A DNA stretch of 62,000 bases. It comes from Gnetum montanum (Eukaryota; Streptophyta; Gnetopsida; Gnetales; Gnetaceae). Below the pieces are notes generated by a model that was not told the origin of the DNA, searched no databases, and saw only the letters and a program-made list of their open reading frames with translations. Below are positions 42,947 through 54,650 of this stretch, one piece after another (the first letter of the stretch is position 1; each line of letters begins with the position of its first letter). The translations under genes and the position numbers were made by a program. The stretch covers positions 417,901-479,900 of the forward strand of contig MNCI01017783.1 of NCBI GenBank assembly GCA_015680685.1, given 5' to 3'.

Positions 42947-44140
42947 ATTATGCTTGAGAATAAGCTATAAGTTAGTGGTAAAGTAACTATAGAAGGAGCA
43001 ATAGCAACAAGAGAAATAAGAGCTAGGACAATTGGATCATGATTTGTGGGATACATCATTTGAGGGACATGAAGGTTTACTAGATTGGTGAAGTTGATGA
43101 GATGAATATGTTATGGAATTGAGCTTGAAGGCCATGTGATGTTTTGGTGGAATAGTTTTGTAGGAAGTAAAATGTAAAGACTTTCATGCTCTTCATCATT
43201 ATGATACTAACATCATAACCATTCTTGCTTTATTAGTCTTGCGATTAATGATTTCTAGTGAAGTTGATATTAGGGTGGTTGACTAGATAATCTAATGAAA
43301 ATTACTTTTGCTATTTTTTAACACTGTAAGTGTGTGGATCTTGTAATGATCAAACTCCACTAGATGGTTAGAATTTAGCAGAAAAGGCTTCAATCCATTA
43401 GTGGTTTCTTACTTTGCCATTCTTTACAACTCTAGTTTAATATTGTTAATAGAAAGTTTTTAAAATTTTATGATTGCATTTCAAAATACTTCATATTATT
43501 ATATTAATTATTTAATATTATATAATTCATAATAGGTGGCATCATCATCTCTAGCCAAGATAAATTAACTAACTTACTCTTTAATTCATTTTGCAAAGAG
43601 AAAAAATTTGGTTTCTATCTATAGTATAATTAGACTAAAAAATAGAGTAAAACTTGTTTCATGCCTATCATTTATTTTATTCCACCAAACTATTTTATTC
43701 CAAAATTAGAATATGTATTTTAAAAATTTTGACTAAATTTTTAAAGATTAATTTAATAAAATGTTAGTTTCAATTATTTTGTATTAAGAAAATTTATAAT
43801 TTATAATAATTATATGAAATTGAAACTAAAACTAACATTTGGTTACATTCTTATATCCTCAAGATCACTTAGACATTAGAAATATATATGCTATGTGTCG
43901 AACCCCAAAATGTATGCTTAGAAAATTAATGAAAATCTTAATCATCCATGGGGCATGCTAAATAAAATTTAACTACTTAATAAATCCTTATGCAACTTTA
44001 ATACTTATAAAATTATATAAGCATATTAATTAACTTAGAAACTTAATAACTTAGAAACTATTTGAAAATCTATATTAACTTATTAATGCCCAGTTAGGCC
44101 TCATTGCAATATAACATCAAAGTTTAATAGAAAATCCATA
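42947..44140. other. AT-rich stretch, nothing recognised
   Basis: No reading frame, LTR edge or repeat was identified. It may be the decayed internal part of the initiator-tRNA-primed element whose 5' end is at 44822 on the minus strand. Confidence 0.5.
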
Positions 44141-44822
44141 TTTATAGAACCTTTTGTTCTATCCACCTTGCTCCTCAAACCTTCATCACGACTTAGTAGT
44201 ATTGATAAGCTAGTATGTTATAGGTTTGGTTTCTTAAGCTAAGGTACAACCTATCAAATCAAATTTCTTTCTTGGCTTCTCCAACTACTCTATAATTGCA
44301 GTGGAATTTTCTATGTCAAAAAATTTAGGAGGCCTCAACTTATTAAATTGCTCCACTAGGTCTATGCTAATTGGCTACCTAGCAGGTCCTCTATCATCAT
44401 CCATATCTACTATTTTACTAGTGCAAATATCACTAATAACCTCTCTAATAGTTGGTCCACTACCACTTCCAACCTCTTTGATAGCTCACCCATTAGTACC
44501 ATTGTCACTTCCAAAATCCCGTACAACTATAAGAGAAGGTCCGCAACACCTGTTTGAGCTATTTATTATTGTAGTAATTGCATCATTTAGCCTACTATGT
44601 TAATTTGAGCATTAACTATCTTGGTGCTCCGTGGTTGTGCCTATGTTTGACTCAATGTTAATGTTTCTATAACCTGTGTACTTGAAGGCATTCGAGCCTT
44701 AACAACATGATGACCTCTACCACCAAATCTCTATCTACCTTACATCATTGATACTTGAAATCATAAAGGTAACTATCATAACACTATATAACAATAAGAG
44801 TAACCTAACTCTCATACCATTC
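44141..44822 (-). mobile_element. 5' end of an initiator-tRNA-primed LTR element
   Basis: On the minus strand an LTR end GGGATGTTACA (44823-44833) is followed after three bases by TGGTATGAGAGTTAGGTTA (44801-44819). This differs at three positions from the complement of the initiator tRNA-Met 3' end (TGGTATCAGAGCCAGGTT). A short reading with RFGGRGHHVVKARMPSSTQV (about 44680-44740) fits the basic start of a gypsy-type gag. TGTAACA..-type LTR ends with this primer occur in several plant gypsy and copia groups; which one is unclear. Element R4 inserted 14 bp into its LTR. Confidence 0.6.
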
Positions 44823-44836
44823 TGTAACATCCCGCT

Positions 44837-45717
44837 TAATGAGCAGTGGAGTATCCCAACACTCTATCATACAAGTCATGAGTGCTAGCATGTGACTAGA
44901 TCAATATCCGCAAATGGAAAATGTTATTATGCTAGTAATTGAGGTTAAGTTTGAGATCATTGTCTTTCCACCTTGAGCTAGTGAAGTTTAGATGTATGGC
45001 TTAGCTCTCAGTGAGGTATATATGATTGATATTGATTGGCTCTTAGCTCTCATAGAGGTAAGCATGGTGAAGAGTAATATTAAATCCTAAGTCTAAGTAA
45101 CATAGGAATGTAAATCTATTCTATCCTAGAGTGATGGAAATTCAATCCTAGTCTATTGTTCACACCTTAGACTTGTAAAATTATCATTGGGATTACCAAG
45201 TCGAATTACTACTGGGCAAACCAAGTAATGCCACTACTGGGTTACTAGATAACTACACTTAGTATTTGAAAGCAGTCATATCCATACGAGAAACTAAGAA
45301 ATAAGCAAAGTGCTTCAAAAACTAAGTTGTTAATCTAGGAAAATAGTAAAAATTATGCCAAGTGAAAAATTAAAAACTAAGGAAAAATGCAATGATGAGG
45401 AGTAATCTTTATTTCCACCATGAACTATGTCCAAGTACAACTCATTCAAATAAAGACACTGGTCAATTATCAAACATCACATTGCAAGCATTCACTTCTA
45501 TTACTAAGTCTATGAAAATAAACTGCAAGAGTCTACCTAAGGTTGGAATGAAAAAGTTATCATATTATACACATAAGTTTTGTATTTTTAGGATTGCACA
45601 CATTCCAAAACATGGCATCAACAATGATGTAGCATGGGTTACAACATTGTATCTATGATATCATTGCTACAATATTGTAGATACAATATCTCTTCACAAG
45701 AAAATTTACCTTTATCA
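44837..45717 (-). repeat. 3' LTR of R4 (LTR-C type)
   Basis: The minus strand begins TGATAAAGG next to the polypurine tract and ends CACTGCTCATTA, a decayed CACTCATCA. Length is 881 bp, close to the 892 bp of the R1 copy. The TATA box has decayed to CCTAAAAATAC near 45585. Confidence 0.8.
45643..45690 (-). promoter_or_regulatory. phased GATATC-type array in the R4 LTR
   Basis: On the plus strand hexamers AACATT, GATATC, AATATT and AATATC start at 45643, 45657, 45671 and 45685, exactly 14 bp apart, with 8-bp spacers GTATCTAT, ATTGCTAC and GTAGATAC. The period is kept although individual bases have decayed. Confidence 0.78.
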
Positions 45718-45730
45718 TACCCCCACGATT
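45718..45730 (-). other. polypurine tract of R4
   Basis: The minus strand reads AGTCAATCGTGGGGGTA-like text ending next to the LTR start at 45717, as in R1. Confidence 0.8.
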
Positions 45731-45922
45731 GACTAAAAACTCATCATTGAGTTAAAACAAAATGAGGATAGAGTTTCTTACAAAATTGGAAGGTAGATTT
45801 AACTTGACATGATTGAGTAATTATTTACATGATTTGAGATGCTGCAATGGTGTCTTTACAAAAGATGACATGATTACATGATAAAACAAAACAAAAAAAA
45901 AATTGGAGTAGCTCGATGTAGC

Positions 45923-48681
45923 TCATGTTCTTAGTTGTGATGGCCATTCCATCAATTGTGTTCCCTTTTCATTATGATTTTTGAATTAATACCTACTTAG
46001 TAGTGCCTAATGTTTCTTCTCTTCTGTCCTAGGGTCATGTACTGTTCATGCTTGTTAAATAATGTGTGATGAAGTGGTTGCATACCATGAGCATGGAAGT
46101 TGTGGAAACATCTGATTGGCCTTCATGTACCATGCTACAAACTATTGGCTTTCCTCCTCAAAATCTCTAGTTGTCTTCCTCAACTCTTGATAATCTATCA
46201 TGTGATGAGCCAAGTTAGCTACTACATCCTTTTGGCCCTGGTAGCTAGCTTTTATAATCTTGAGTTTAGATTTGCAACATGTAATTTTTGTAGAGCATAT
46301 TTTCTATCTACAAATTCCTTCTCATATAATGCATATACAACAACTAATTACTATTCCAATTCATTTTTGGGTTTGCTTGCTATCAATGTGGCCATATTAG
46401 CATACTAGAGGTTTTCTAATCCCATGTATTTTACCAAATCCTCAATTTGCAGGTCTTTAGTGGACATGAGCAAGATTGTTTGGAATTAGCTACTAATTAG
46501 GATTTTATGTAGAAATTGAGCTAATTATGGACATTACCATTTGGATCTCTTTCTTATTGATCTATTTGTACATGCCCACCTGGTCCATGAAATGCTACTT
46601 AAGTCTTTCATGTTTCTTGGCCTCATTTTGTCACACATTGATTTTGATTGTAGATTTCTGCTAGATAGCACAGACTTCTTTCATTAATAAAGTTCAGTTT
46701 TTATGGGTCAAGTAACTCATGTGTTGGTTGATGTGGACTAGTTTATCTTGGAGTTGCTAGATGCTCTCCTCAAGAACATTCTTTTTCCTCTCACTGTTTG
46801 TTAACCAAGCATTATTAGTAGCTAGCTGCTTATTTTCTTCTTGTAGGGTGATGAATGCCTTGGCATGTGTGTAAGTTTGAGCTTCTACCACTAATGCATC
46901 CCACATTGCCTCTTTTGTTTCCTTCTTCATCTTCATATTAGGGTTAATCAGGCATCTTACATGGTCAGTTCTGAATTGTTCAAGTTGGTCTCACACTGCA
47001 AACTATGTTGGATCTCTTCTTTTAGCTCTCAGGGTGGCTAGCTCTTCCTACAATCTTTGAACTTCATTTTCTGCATGCTCAGCATTGGTCTCAGCCATGA
47101 CCAACATTCCCTTTGTGGTAATTAATTTAGATTGAACTATAGTGATATCATTAGGAATATCAAAATGATTCTGCATGACTTGTTGTATCTACAGTAGTAT
47201 ATCTAGTATGTCCTCATGTTTTGTAGGATTCATTGAGGTACTAGCAAGTGTTTGAGAATTTCTTGATCTAGAAATATCAGTTTGTGATACAACAGTGCTA
47301 TTGAATGACTCTTTGATGTGATCTATGATCACTTTAGCTACTCTTGCTACATCTTGATGCTACATAATCACAACTATGGCTTCTTCACCTATTTCTAGCA
47401 TTACTTGGAACAATGCAATGTTCCTTGAAATTTGTTGTGCCTAGCCATCCTCTCCTCCTATTTGCAATAACACTTGTGCATTGTCTAGGTCTATAGATAT
47501 GGTACGCCTAATGGAGCTTTCTCTTACTTTATACAAATTAGCTCCCTCCCTTGTTCCCTAACTAATGGTTTTTGCAATTTGTTGTAGATGGCTTATGGAT
47601 GGTCTATGGTCTTGTAACAGTGATGTAACTTGTTGTTGCTATTGTTGTTGCTACTACTCAACTTGTGGTTGACTACTAGGTTCAACTTGTTACTACTAAA
47701 CAATAGTTGGAATGCTACTCGTAAGAGTAGTACATGTAGTTCCCTTGGTGTTTGTTGGTTTCTCTACTTGATTCTTACCAATTTAAGAATTTCTGCATAT
47801 GAAGCACTCTAGGCCTTCCTAAGGACATCATTGATGTACCCTAGGATTCCATCTTGCTTGTACAACTCTTTGATAAGGCAAGGGAATTGAAGTGTAAGCT
47901 TCCCCACCTTCTTTTTCTCAAACCACCTCTAAATTGCAAGGAAGCATAGATGGGTAATGTTGGTGTTGAAATTTCCCATTAGGATAGCACTTACTTTGGT
48001 TCCATATGTTGATATTCTATTAAGCCTTTTTATAGGGAACAAGTGGTAGGTGTCAATTTTGAAATATATCTTTCCTTCTATTGTGAGCTTACTATAGTCT
48101 TTATCTTCCTTACCATATGCTCTTTACAATCATAGCCATTTTGCATCAGTGTCCAATCTAGTGGAGATCCATGCCACATTTGCCCCTTCATTGGGAACAT
48201 TGATGGCCTTGGTAATTGCTTCCATTGAATATGGTATGAAAACTCTTTCAATTTTGACTATGACATCGGTCTATTTGTTTCGCCAAAACTAGTATGTTTC
48301 TTCTAAGTACCATTCGCCACTATTAGTGAGTGTGGGTCATAGAGAAAACTCTTGGAGTTGTGTTTTCATTATTTTTGGAGAAAATTACATAAATGGACCA
48401 AAATTAAATTCCACAATGACTATGGACATGATTGAATTTTCTTGGATGGCTTGGAGGCATTCTAGTGACAGCATGGGGCACTATCCTTGTTTAGGCATTT
48501 GTGGAAATTTTTCCTCTCCTTGAGCAAAGTGCTCTGTGGTAGGAGTCTATTAATGAATGTAGTATGGTTAAACCTCCTACTTTGCATGTTATGCTTATGG
48601 GGTTTGTTTCCCCATTTGGGCTCATGGTCTTTTGCTCCTATGTTGTGAAGGTCCTTCTTCTGGTGGTCTCCTTGGTGCCAT
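45923..48681 (-). pseudogene. extra ORF in env position of R4 (copy 3)
   Basis: The minus-strand reading starts MAPRRPPEEGPSQ at 48681, directly after a splice acceptor, and ends with WPSQLRT at a TGA (45923-45925). The conserved block reads EWYLEETY, FWRNK, then RAYGKEDKDYSKLTIEGKIY and YHLFPIKRLNRIST (47990-48310). RWFEKKKVGKLTLQFPCLIK follows at about 47870-47930. The C-terminal half is charged and helical in character. TAG stops at 48289-48291 and 48271-48273 lie at the same codons as the TAGs at 9954 and 9972 in R1. Function is unknown, as for copies 1 and 2. Confidence 0.72.
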
Positions 48682-48980
48682 CTGCAATCAACAAGGATAT
48701 GAAATTATTAGAGTGTTCACATTAATTTTTCATAGTTCTTTACCTTGCTCATACCCTTGGTTAAATCAAGTTTTTGTCATATTATAATTGTAGAGTTAAA
48801 ACGTTTTTTAAAAAGAAAACCCTTAGGTGTTATATCTTTTAGGTACTTATGACCTTCCACCATTTTCTTGTTTATTATGGCCTAAAATAGTTGGTATGAT
48901 ATATTAGGAGGACTATTTAAGTCCTTTTTGGCTTAATTGATTGATTAACTTTAAGATTCTTATTATCTCTTTGTACTTAC
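48682..48980 (-). other. intron before the R4 extra ORF
   Basis: On the minus strand the donor is AAAGG|GTAAGTACAAAGA and the acceptor TTGATTGCAG next to the ATG. The donor context is identical to R1 over 14 bases. Confidence 0.72.
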
Positions 48981-49046
48981 CCTTTATAGTATCTTCCAGA
49001 CATTAGGAATTTTTGGCTCAAATTTTTAATTATATTGCGCAACTCA

Positions 49047-49063
49047 CCCCCTCCCCCATGACT
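49047..49063 (-). other. internal polypurine-like leader motif of R4
   Basis: The minus strand reads AGTCATGGGGGAGGGGG, as at 32294 in R2. Confidence 0.6.
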
Positions 49064-49226
49064 AAGTTGAGTGCTCTAGGATCAACAAGGTTCAATAATT
49101 TTGGAAATTAGAGCTATGAGGGAGTAGTTATGGCTTGTGAAAGATAGTGTGAAAGAGCTCTAAAATAACTACAAAAAACTCTCTTGTTGCAAAATGAGAA
49201 AGTGAAAAATTTTACTAACTCTCATG

Positions 49227-49300
49227 CATATATATACTATTTTTATATGCATGACATCATAGATAATACATTGTAGATGCAACATTGTAGTTGTGATATC
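49227..49300 (-). promoter_or_regulatory. internal promoter of the R4 extra ORF
   Basis: On the plus strand hexamers GACATC, TACATT, AACATT and GATATC start at 49253, 49267, 49281 and 49295, each 14 bp apart. On the minus strand they precede ATAAAAATAGTATATATATG (49227-49249), matching the TATA block of R1 at 9029. Four boxes keep an exact period in decayed sequence. Confidence 0.72.
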
Positions 49301-50900
49301 ACCATTAAAAATTTCAAATTTTTCATTAATTTTTCTTTGAAAAAAATGAGTCAAATGGAATGTTTAGAAGATGTAAAACTTATCTAGAGGATTATGGGCC
49401 ATGAATAATGCATAGTTTTCAAGAATTTGGGAGTCAAAGTTCATGCAGAAGGAATCTTAGGCAACAAAATTTTATTGGATGGATAAGAGATGAGTATTGA
49501 ATTTCTAAAGGATGAACATAGTATTAAATTTCATTGAAAGTATTTATTATGTTTGGAAGGCACAAGATGATATGGAATTTTTTGTCAAATATGAAATACA
49601 AGAGTTATACAAGTGGGTCCTTCCCAAAGCCTACGCCAACCCTTAGTAACCTTGTATAACCATGCCTAAAGTGTCCTTAGGCACTCAAGGAGTTAAATGT
49701 AAGACATACCTATCTAGCAACACATACATGTTGGTATCACCAAATTGGGAAAATAAAACTATATTACACAAAACCATAAATTTATGATTAAATATATAGT
49801 GAGGTGAGATGGACTATAGAAGGGATTGCTGAAACTAGGACTTGACGTAGCTTACCATAGGCATAATGAATCCTTTTGTGTAATTGATGGTTAAAGTAAT
49901 CATTAGTCCTTCGTTTTGAGATTCGAACCAAGTCCAAAACATATTCCAGTAATTTTATTATTTCATTCTTAAGGGTAATAACCATAAGACTACCACTATT
50001 GCAAGGAGCATTACCACTTGTCATATTATCCAAGGGAGGAGTTTATTCACTTTACTTTTTATTTTTTAGATTCCTGAGAAGTCACCTACCTTTAGGCATG
50101 GGTAACATGTCTTTTGAGTGGGATTCCTAGAAATTTATTTTGTGCATGGATTTTATTCTTAAGTATGTTGACCTTACTAGAGGACTAGCTTCAAGCATGG
50201 GTAACATGTCTTTCCAGCGACATGGTAAGTCAACACTTATTATAATCTTATTTCTATTTTTGTTAGATCTACAAGGATATAATACATTTTTAGCAACAAG
50301 ATAGAACTCATAGCAATAATCCAAGAAAATCCACAAATCCCCTTATTATCACACCATTTGCATTTCCACTTGGTTCTCCACTCTTCTATCTAGGAATAAT
50401 GATCACAAGTTTATTCTTAGTTTTATTATGAGAAGAATATCATTATGGCCATGGTATGAACCTCTTAGTAGTGGAATGGATGGATGGATGAATGTTGTGG
50501 TCTTACTATATAAGTAATTAGTCTCGTATGATTGATAATATAGAGAAATATTCACCTTATTGAAACTACATCTTGCCTTATTCGATGTGTTTTATTGAAA
50601 ATTATGTATAAATGAAATGAGGATAAAATACAAAAAATTATAAAAGATGTTAAGAATTAAGAAAATAAAGGAACAAAAAATTGTCAAAGAACTAGAAAAT
50701 ATCAAAGAATTAGAAAAGGATTAATAATTAAAAAAGTATAAAAGAATGAAAAGATATCAAAGAATGTAAAAATTGGTAAGAAATGTGAAAAAGTATGATA
50801 AGAAATTATAAATAAAAATAATTAGAAAACAAAAAAGTTGAAAAGAACTTATTAATTCCTAGATCAAGACAAGGTATATACCCCATGACTAAAATCATGG
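49301..50900 (-). other. non-coding 3' internal region of R4
   Basis: Blocks at 49570-49700 and 49790-50500 match R1 (7740-8700) in order and orientation. From 50580 to 50870 the plus strand is A-rich with AAAGAATTAGAAAA-type words, the counterpart of the T-rich tract after gag in R2 and R3. Next to it AGTCATGGGGTAT (minus, about 50880) is again polypurine-like. Confidence 0.65.
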
Positions 50901-50908
50901 ACGAGTGT

Positions 50909-51870
50909 TTAGAAAATGGATCCTAGATCCCCTAGATCACACACTCTAGGTTGCTCACTTAGCATCCTTAGTGATTTAGTTTTTTGGTTATTATCATAGG
51001 TAATATTGATGGTAGTCAAATTTTGATCATCTGAGGATATATATTTTGTTGGACTAGATGGTCTTTGCATCTCAGAAGGCCGAACTATACTTTCTTGTTT
51101 ATTTTTAGATTTAAATTTTAAGTCCTTATTTCCTCTATCCATTAGTGTATGATTATGGTTTAATATTTTCTTTTGTGAGTTCTTAGTTTGGGTCATTTTC
51201 TTAGAATAGGAGTTAATAAGTGGGTTAGATGTTTCCATGCATGTTTTAGACAATTTTAGGTTCTTAGTTTTTGGCCATGAGGTGTTTTTTAGTTTAGTGG
51301 CCCATGTATATTTTTGTACACACACTTGTTTCTCACTTATGTTGTGGGTTGATGTAAGGATTGAGTTTAAATTTTGAAGTGTTAGTTCATAACTGCATGC
51401 TTCTTTATCACTAGTAAAGCATGGAATCCTTTACATGTGTATGGATCCTTATGTATCCTTAGATATTTTTATAGATAAATCTCTCATCCCTAACCTAGCA
51501 TCCATTGTGCTAAGCCATGCTCTTCCCATTATGATGGGAAATTCCTTGTCATTATTCTTCATTTCAATCACTAGAAAGTCCATTGGATAGGACTACCCAT
51601 TGATAGTGGTCATCACATCTTTTATCTGTCCCAAAGGCATGGTGACAGATTGATCTACAAGATCTAACCTTATGTTGTAGTTATTTAAGGGTGGTAGGTT
51701 CCATGCTTTGTATGTTTCCTAAGATATCAAATTTACTCTCAAACCTATGTCTAGGAGAGTGCTACATGGTGAATTTCCAGCTACTCATTAAGAAATCAAA
51801 GGAACTCATGGATCCATTCTTTTCTTGGGAAGTGTCCCTACCTTAATCCACTTTGATATTACCTATGTTA
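50909..51870 (-). pseudogene. retropepsin and downstream spacer of R4
   Basis: The minus strand reads PCSTLLDIGLRVNLIS (about 51740-51770; active site D-I-G), then SVTMPLGQIKDVMTTI and EFPIIMGRAWLSTMDARLGM (51480-51560). It is collinear with the protease of R3. A polar segment follows to 50909 and ends in a stop. No RT follows. Confidence 0.8.
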
Positions 51871-53515
51871 GCATGATAGTTTTAAGTTCCTAATTTAGTT
51901 GTTGTGGAAGCATGATGTTGGTAGAAGGATCTATCATAAGAAAAACTTGTCTTAATGAATTCCTAATACTACTAGCCTTTTTTCAACTTGTGCTAAAGAA
52001 AGGATGTTTCTTAGATTTTCTGTTAGTATTACTGGTATGATCCTCTATTTATACATCATTACCCTTATAGCATTATTTTTCTAATGTTGTAATGGTAGTT
52101 TCCTCTACATGATAGATGATGGCATAGGTGGTAAAAGGTTAGGAGGTTGACTCAATGAACCAGCTATTTGTGGATGCATGTATCGATCAAAATCCATCCT
52201 TGGAGGTGTTGGCCTATGGTATTCTAGTAGATAGTATTGAGGAGTCTAGACTATTGCATTTCTTGGAGATATTTGATGTTATACATAATATCCTTAAGGA
52301 TCTAGTTGTTGATATGGGTACTGTTGTTGTGGTGGTGGCATTGCTCATGATTATGGTTGTTGCCACTACTGATGGTACTATTGTTATGGCTATGGATAAG
52401 CTCCATTGGGGTAATAGGTTGGTTGGAAGATCTATTGATAGTTACCTTCAGGGTAAGGTAACTATTTTGGCACTTGATGAATCTTGAATTCAGTGCATAT
52501 GCCCCTATTTATTACAAATGTTCCATGGCAAGGCAACATCCCTTACGGTGGTCATACTAGCACACAATACATTCTTCCTCCTCATATGAGCTTGGATTCA
52601 AACATTCTACCATTGAAGCTACCTTTCTTTTCATCTAAGACCTCTTCTCTTCATTTTCTCCTTGCCTTTGCTCAAGGCTTGCTCAATCCTTTCTTTTACA
52701 ATTTTCAACACTATGGTGAATTTTTCATCCACCAAATCCCACATCTTATCTACCTTGGTTGCTATATTAGTAATAGATTTCTAAATAGGTAGTATCTTTT
52801 TTTGTATCACCTCTTCCAAGCTTTCTTCCTCTTACTTATCACACACTTGTGCATCTCTCTTCTTGATATATGAATATCTAGTATACTCTTTGGCTAATTC
52901 TTTCTTCTTTAGTTCACCTTCTTCCTTTGCCACTTGATCAATAAGTTTTCGAATGTGATGAACGATCATTTTAGACAATCTTCCTTGGGCATAAATCCCA
53001 AGGGTTTCCCTAGTTTTATTTTTTAGCCCATCAACAATGTGTCTAAGCTATCCCTTTTGGAAAAATCCATGGCCTAGGCACCTATGTAGAAGTGAATATT
53101 ATTTGTCAATTACCGCATCAAGGGATTTGTAGGTTCCTTACTTCTAGCCATAGATATATTTCCTAAGATTGGACACCCGAGAGTAGGTTTGATATTTATC
53201 ATTAAAAGTTGAAGCGTGGTACTCCATCTTTTGATTGATTTAGTTTCGAATGATTTGTACTAACTTTTTTCCTCTTTAATGAGTGTTTGAGGGAACAACT
53301 TAAGTTTCTACCAGTTACTCTCTATATTTTGTAGGGCATAGGCATCAAGGAATGCCTAAAGGTGGTGTTGTGAAATTACATTGTATCCACCCTCAAATCT
53401 TGACATGTTTTTTATGTCTAGTTGGTTGATGTGGCTATTCCTTATGTGCCTGGTTGGAATGTAGACAACTTTCCTTATCATGCTGTGCATTGTTAATAGG
53501 GGTTCCTCATGCTTG
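51871..53515 (-). pseudogene. gag: gag of R4, N-terminally truncated
   Basis: The minus-strand reading enters at EEPLLTMHS near 53500, then VVYIPTRHIRNSHINQLDIK and SRFEGGYNV (53380-53460), matching R1 and R3. Capsid text continues to about 52980. The knuckle is kept as C-x2-C-x3-H-x3-C with one Gln codon turned into TAG (about 52535-52575). The Pro/Gln-rich tail near 52300-52480 aligns with R1 at 3320-3530. Frameshifts and stops are common. The first third of gag is absent. Confidence 0.82.
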
Positions 53516-53684
53516 AAAAACCACTAATTTTAGGCTCCTATAGTTCAATGGTAGATTTGTATATGTGTTAAAACTTGGGAAAATTTTTTCTAAGTTTGGT
53601 GTCATGTTGTGTAACGTAGACAACATAGTACACTGGAAGTTCTATTTTTTGCAAACTTTTTCTAAGTTTGCCTACTACACTCCC

Positions 53685-54285
53685 TAGCACAGTTAGCGTA
53701 GCCTAGTTAGCGTAGCACATACTTCGAAGGCTAGTTTGCACAAATGTCAAGCCAGAAGTGATCAAGGATTACTTGGGATGGACCAAATAGTTTGGCAAGT
53801 TTTCTATCTCTTGAGCTGTCAAGCTTGCTACGCTCTCTAGCTTGCCCAGCTTGACATATGTCCCGGTTGCCAATCCACTCAAGTACTAGGCTAGAGGTTG
53901 TCAAAAGTGCTCATGATGGATGAAATAGTTTGGAAAATTTTTTATCTTTTGGGCCTATCATGCTCTGCTATGCTACACAGCATAGATAGCATGACATAGG
54001 TTTTAGGGCCAAATTTTTCTAAGTGTTGGACTAGAAATCTATCAAGCTATTTAGACATGGGAGATGCATTTTCTGACATTCAAGGTTGGTTGTCCTATTT
54101 TACCCCAGAGTGTGGTTAGTGTGCCATGAAGAAACATTGCAAATTTTGTCAAAATTCATCAAAGTGTTGGTGCTATGCTCTACTATGCTACATAGAGTAG
54201 ACAGCATGACGAGCCAAAATCTGCAAAAATTTTCAAAGTGTTCACACTATGCTCCATCATGCTGTGTAGCATAGACAATGTGACA
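53685..54285 (+). promoter_or_regulatory. array of nested inverted repeats upstream of the LTR-D TATA box
   Basis: Five related motifs lie near 53690, 53820, 53957, 54170 and 54245. The clearest (53959-53993) has outer arms CATGCT/AGCATG and inner arms CTATGCT/AGCATAG around ACAC. The one at 54172-54209 repeats GCTATGCTC.. with CTACTATG/CATAGAGTAG and AGCATG. Words TAGCATAG(A) and GCATGACA recur. It is unlike the GATATC arrays in sequence but similar in being a palindromic array in a U3. Confidence 0.6.
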
Positions 54286-54600
54286 TAAGGAAAATGCCTT
54301 CAAATGCCTTCAGAAGCTTCCAAAACTTGGCATTGACCTTCATTTTAGCTCCGACGTCCCTCTAGCAACCAATATTAGCAGTTTGCTTTACTTTTGCAGC
54401 CCCATTGATTTCCAAAATTGTCTCTATGCTTGACCCTACTCGGAGGAGGGCAAGGCATAGTCCCAAAGCGTAGACTTCGAGTTGCATTTGTTTTGGCATT
54501 GTTTGTATGTACATGGTGGTCCTTTAGACTCTGGTACATGCAATCTAGGTGGTGTGGTCACAATTTGGTAGGTTCTCAGTTCCCATTCTTGTCTTGCAGA

Positions 54601-54650
54601 GCGTTACACTTTGAGCTTAACACTCAGAGCTTAACACTTTGAGCATAACA
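54601..54650 (+). repeat. short tandem repeat in LTR-D
   Basis: Three copies of a 16 to 17-bp unit like ACTTTGAGCTTAACA lie in a row just upstream of the TATA region. Confidence 0.75.

Larger units (their letters stand above)
44837..53515 (-). mobile_element. R4: Athila-like element with gag-protease and extra ORF, no pol, 5' truncated
   Basis: Reading on the minus strand from 53515: gag, protease, a T-rich and conserved non-coding region, an internal promoter, an intron, the extra ORF, a polypurine tract and an LTR-C (44837-45717). No RT or integrase motif occurs between the protease and the internal promoter. The 5' LTR, primer site and gag N-terminus are missing because the element stops at about 53515 against R5 sequence. 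R4 shares LTR type, intron length and two nonsense codons with R1. Confidence 0.82.

Noticed and set aside
47630-47812. Leu-rich ORF on the plus strand (MLLLLLLLLLNLW) as a signal peptide gene
   Set aside because: It is the antisense of a Gln-rich (CAA/CAG) stretch in the R4 extra ORF.
52155-52487. 110-codon plus-strand ORF with hydrophobic text
   Set aside because: It is antisense to the Pro/Gln-rich tail of the R4 gag, which aligns with R1 and R3 on the minus strand.
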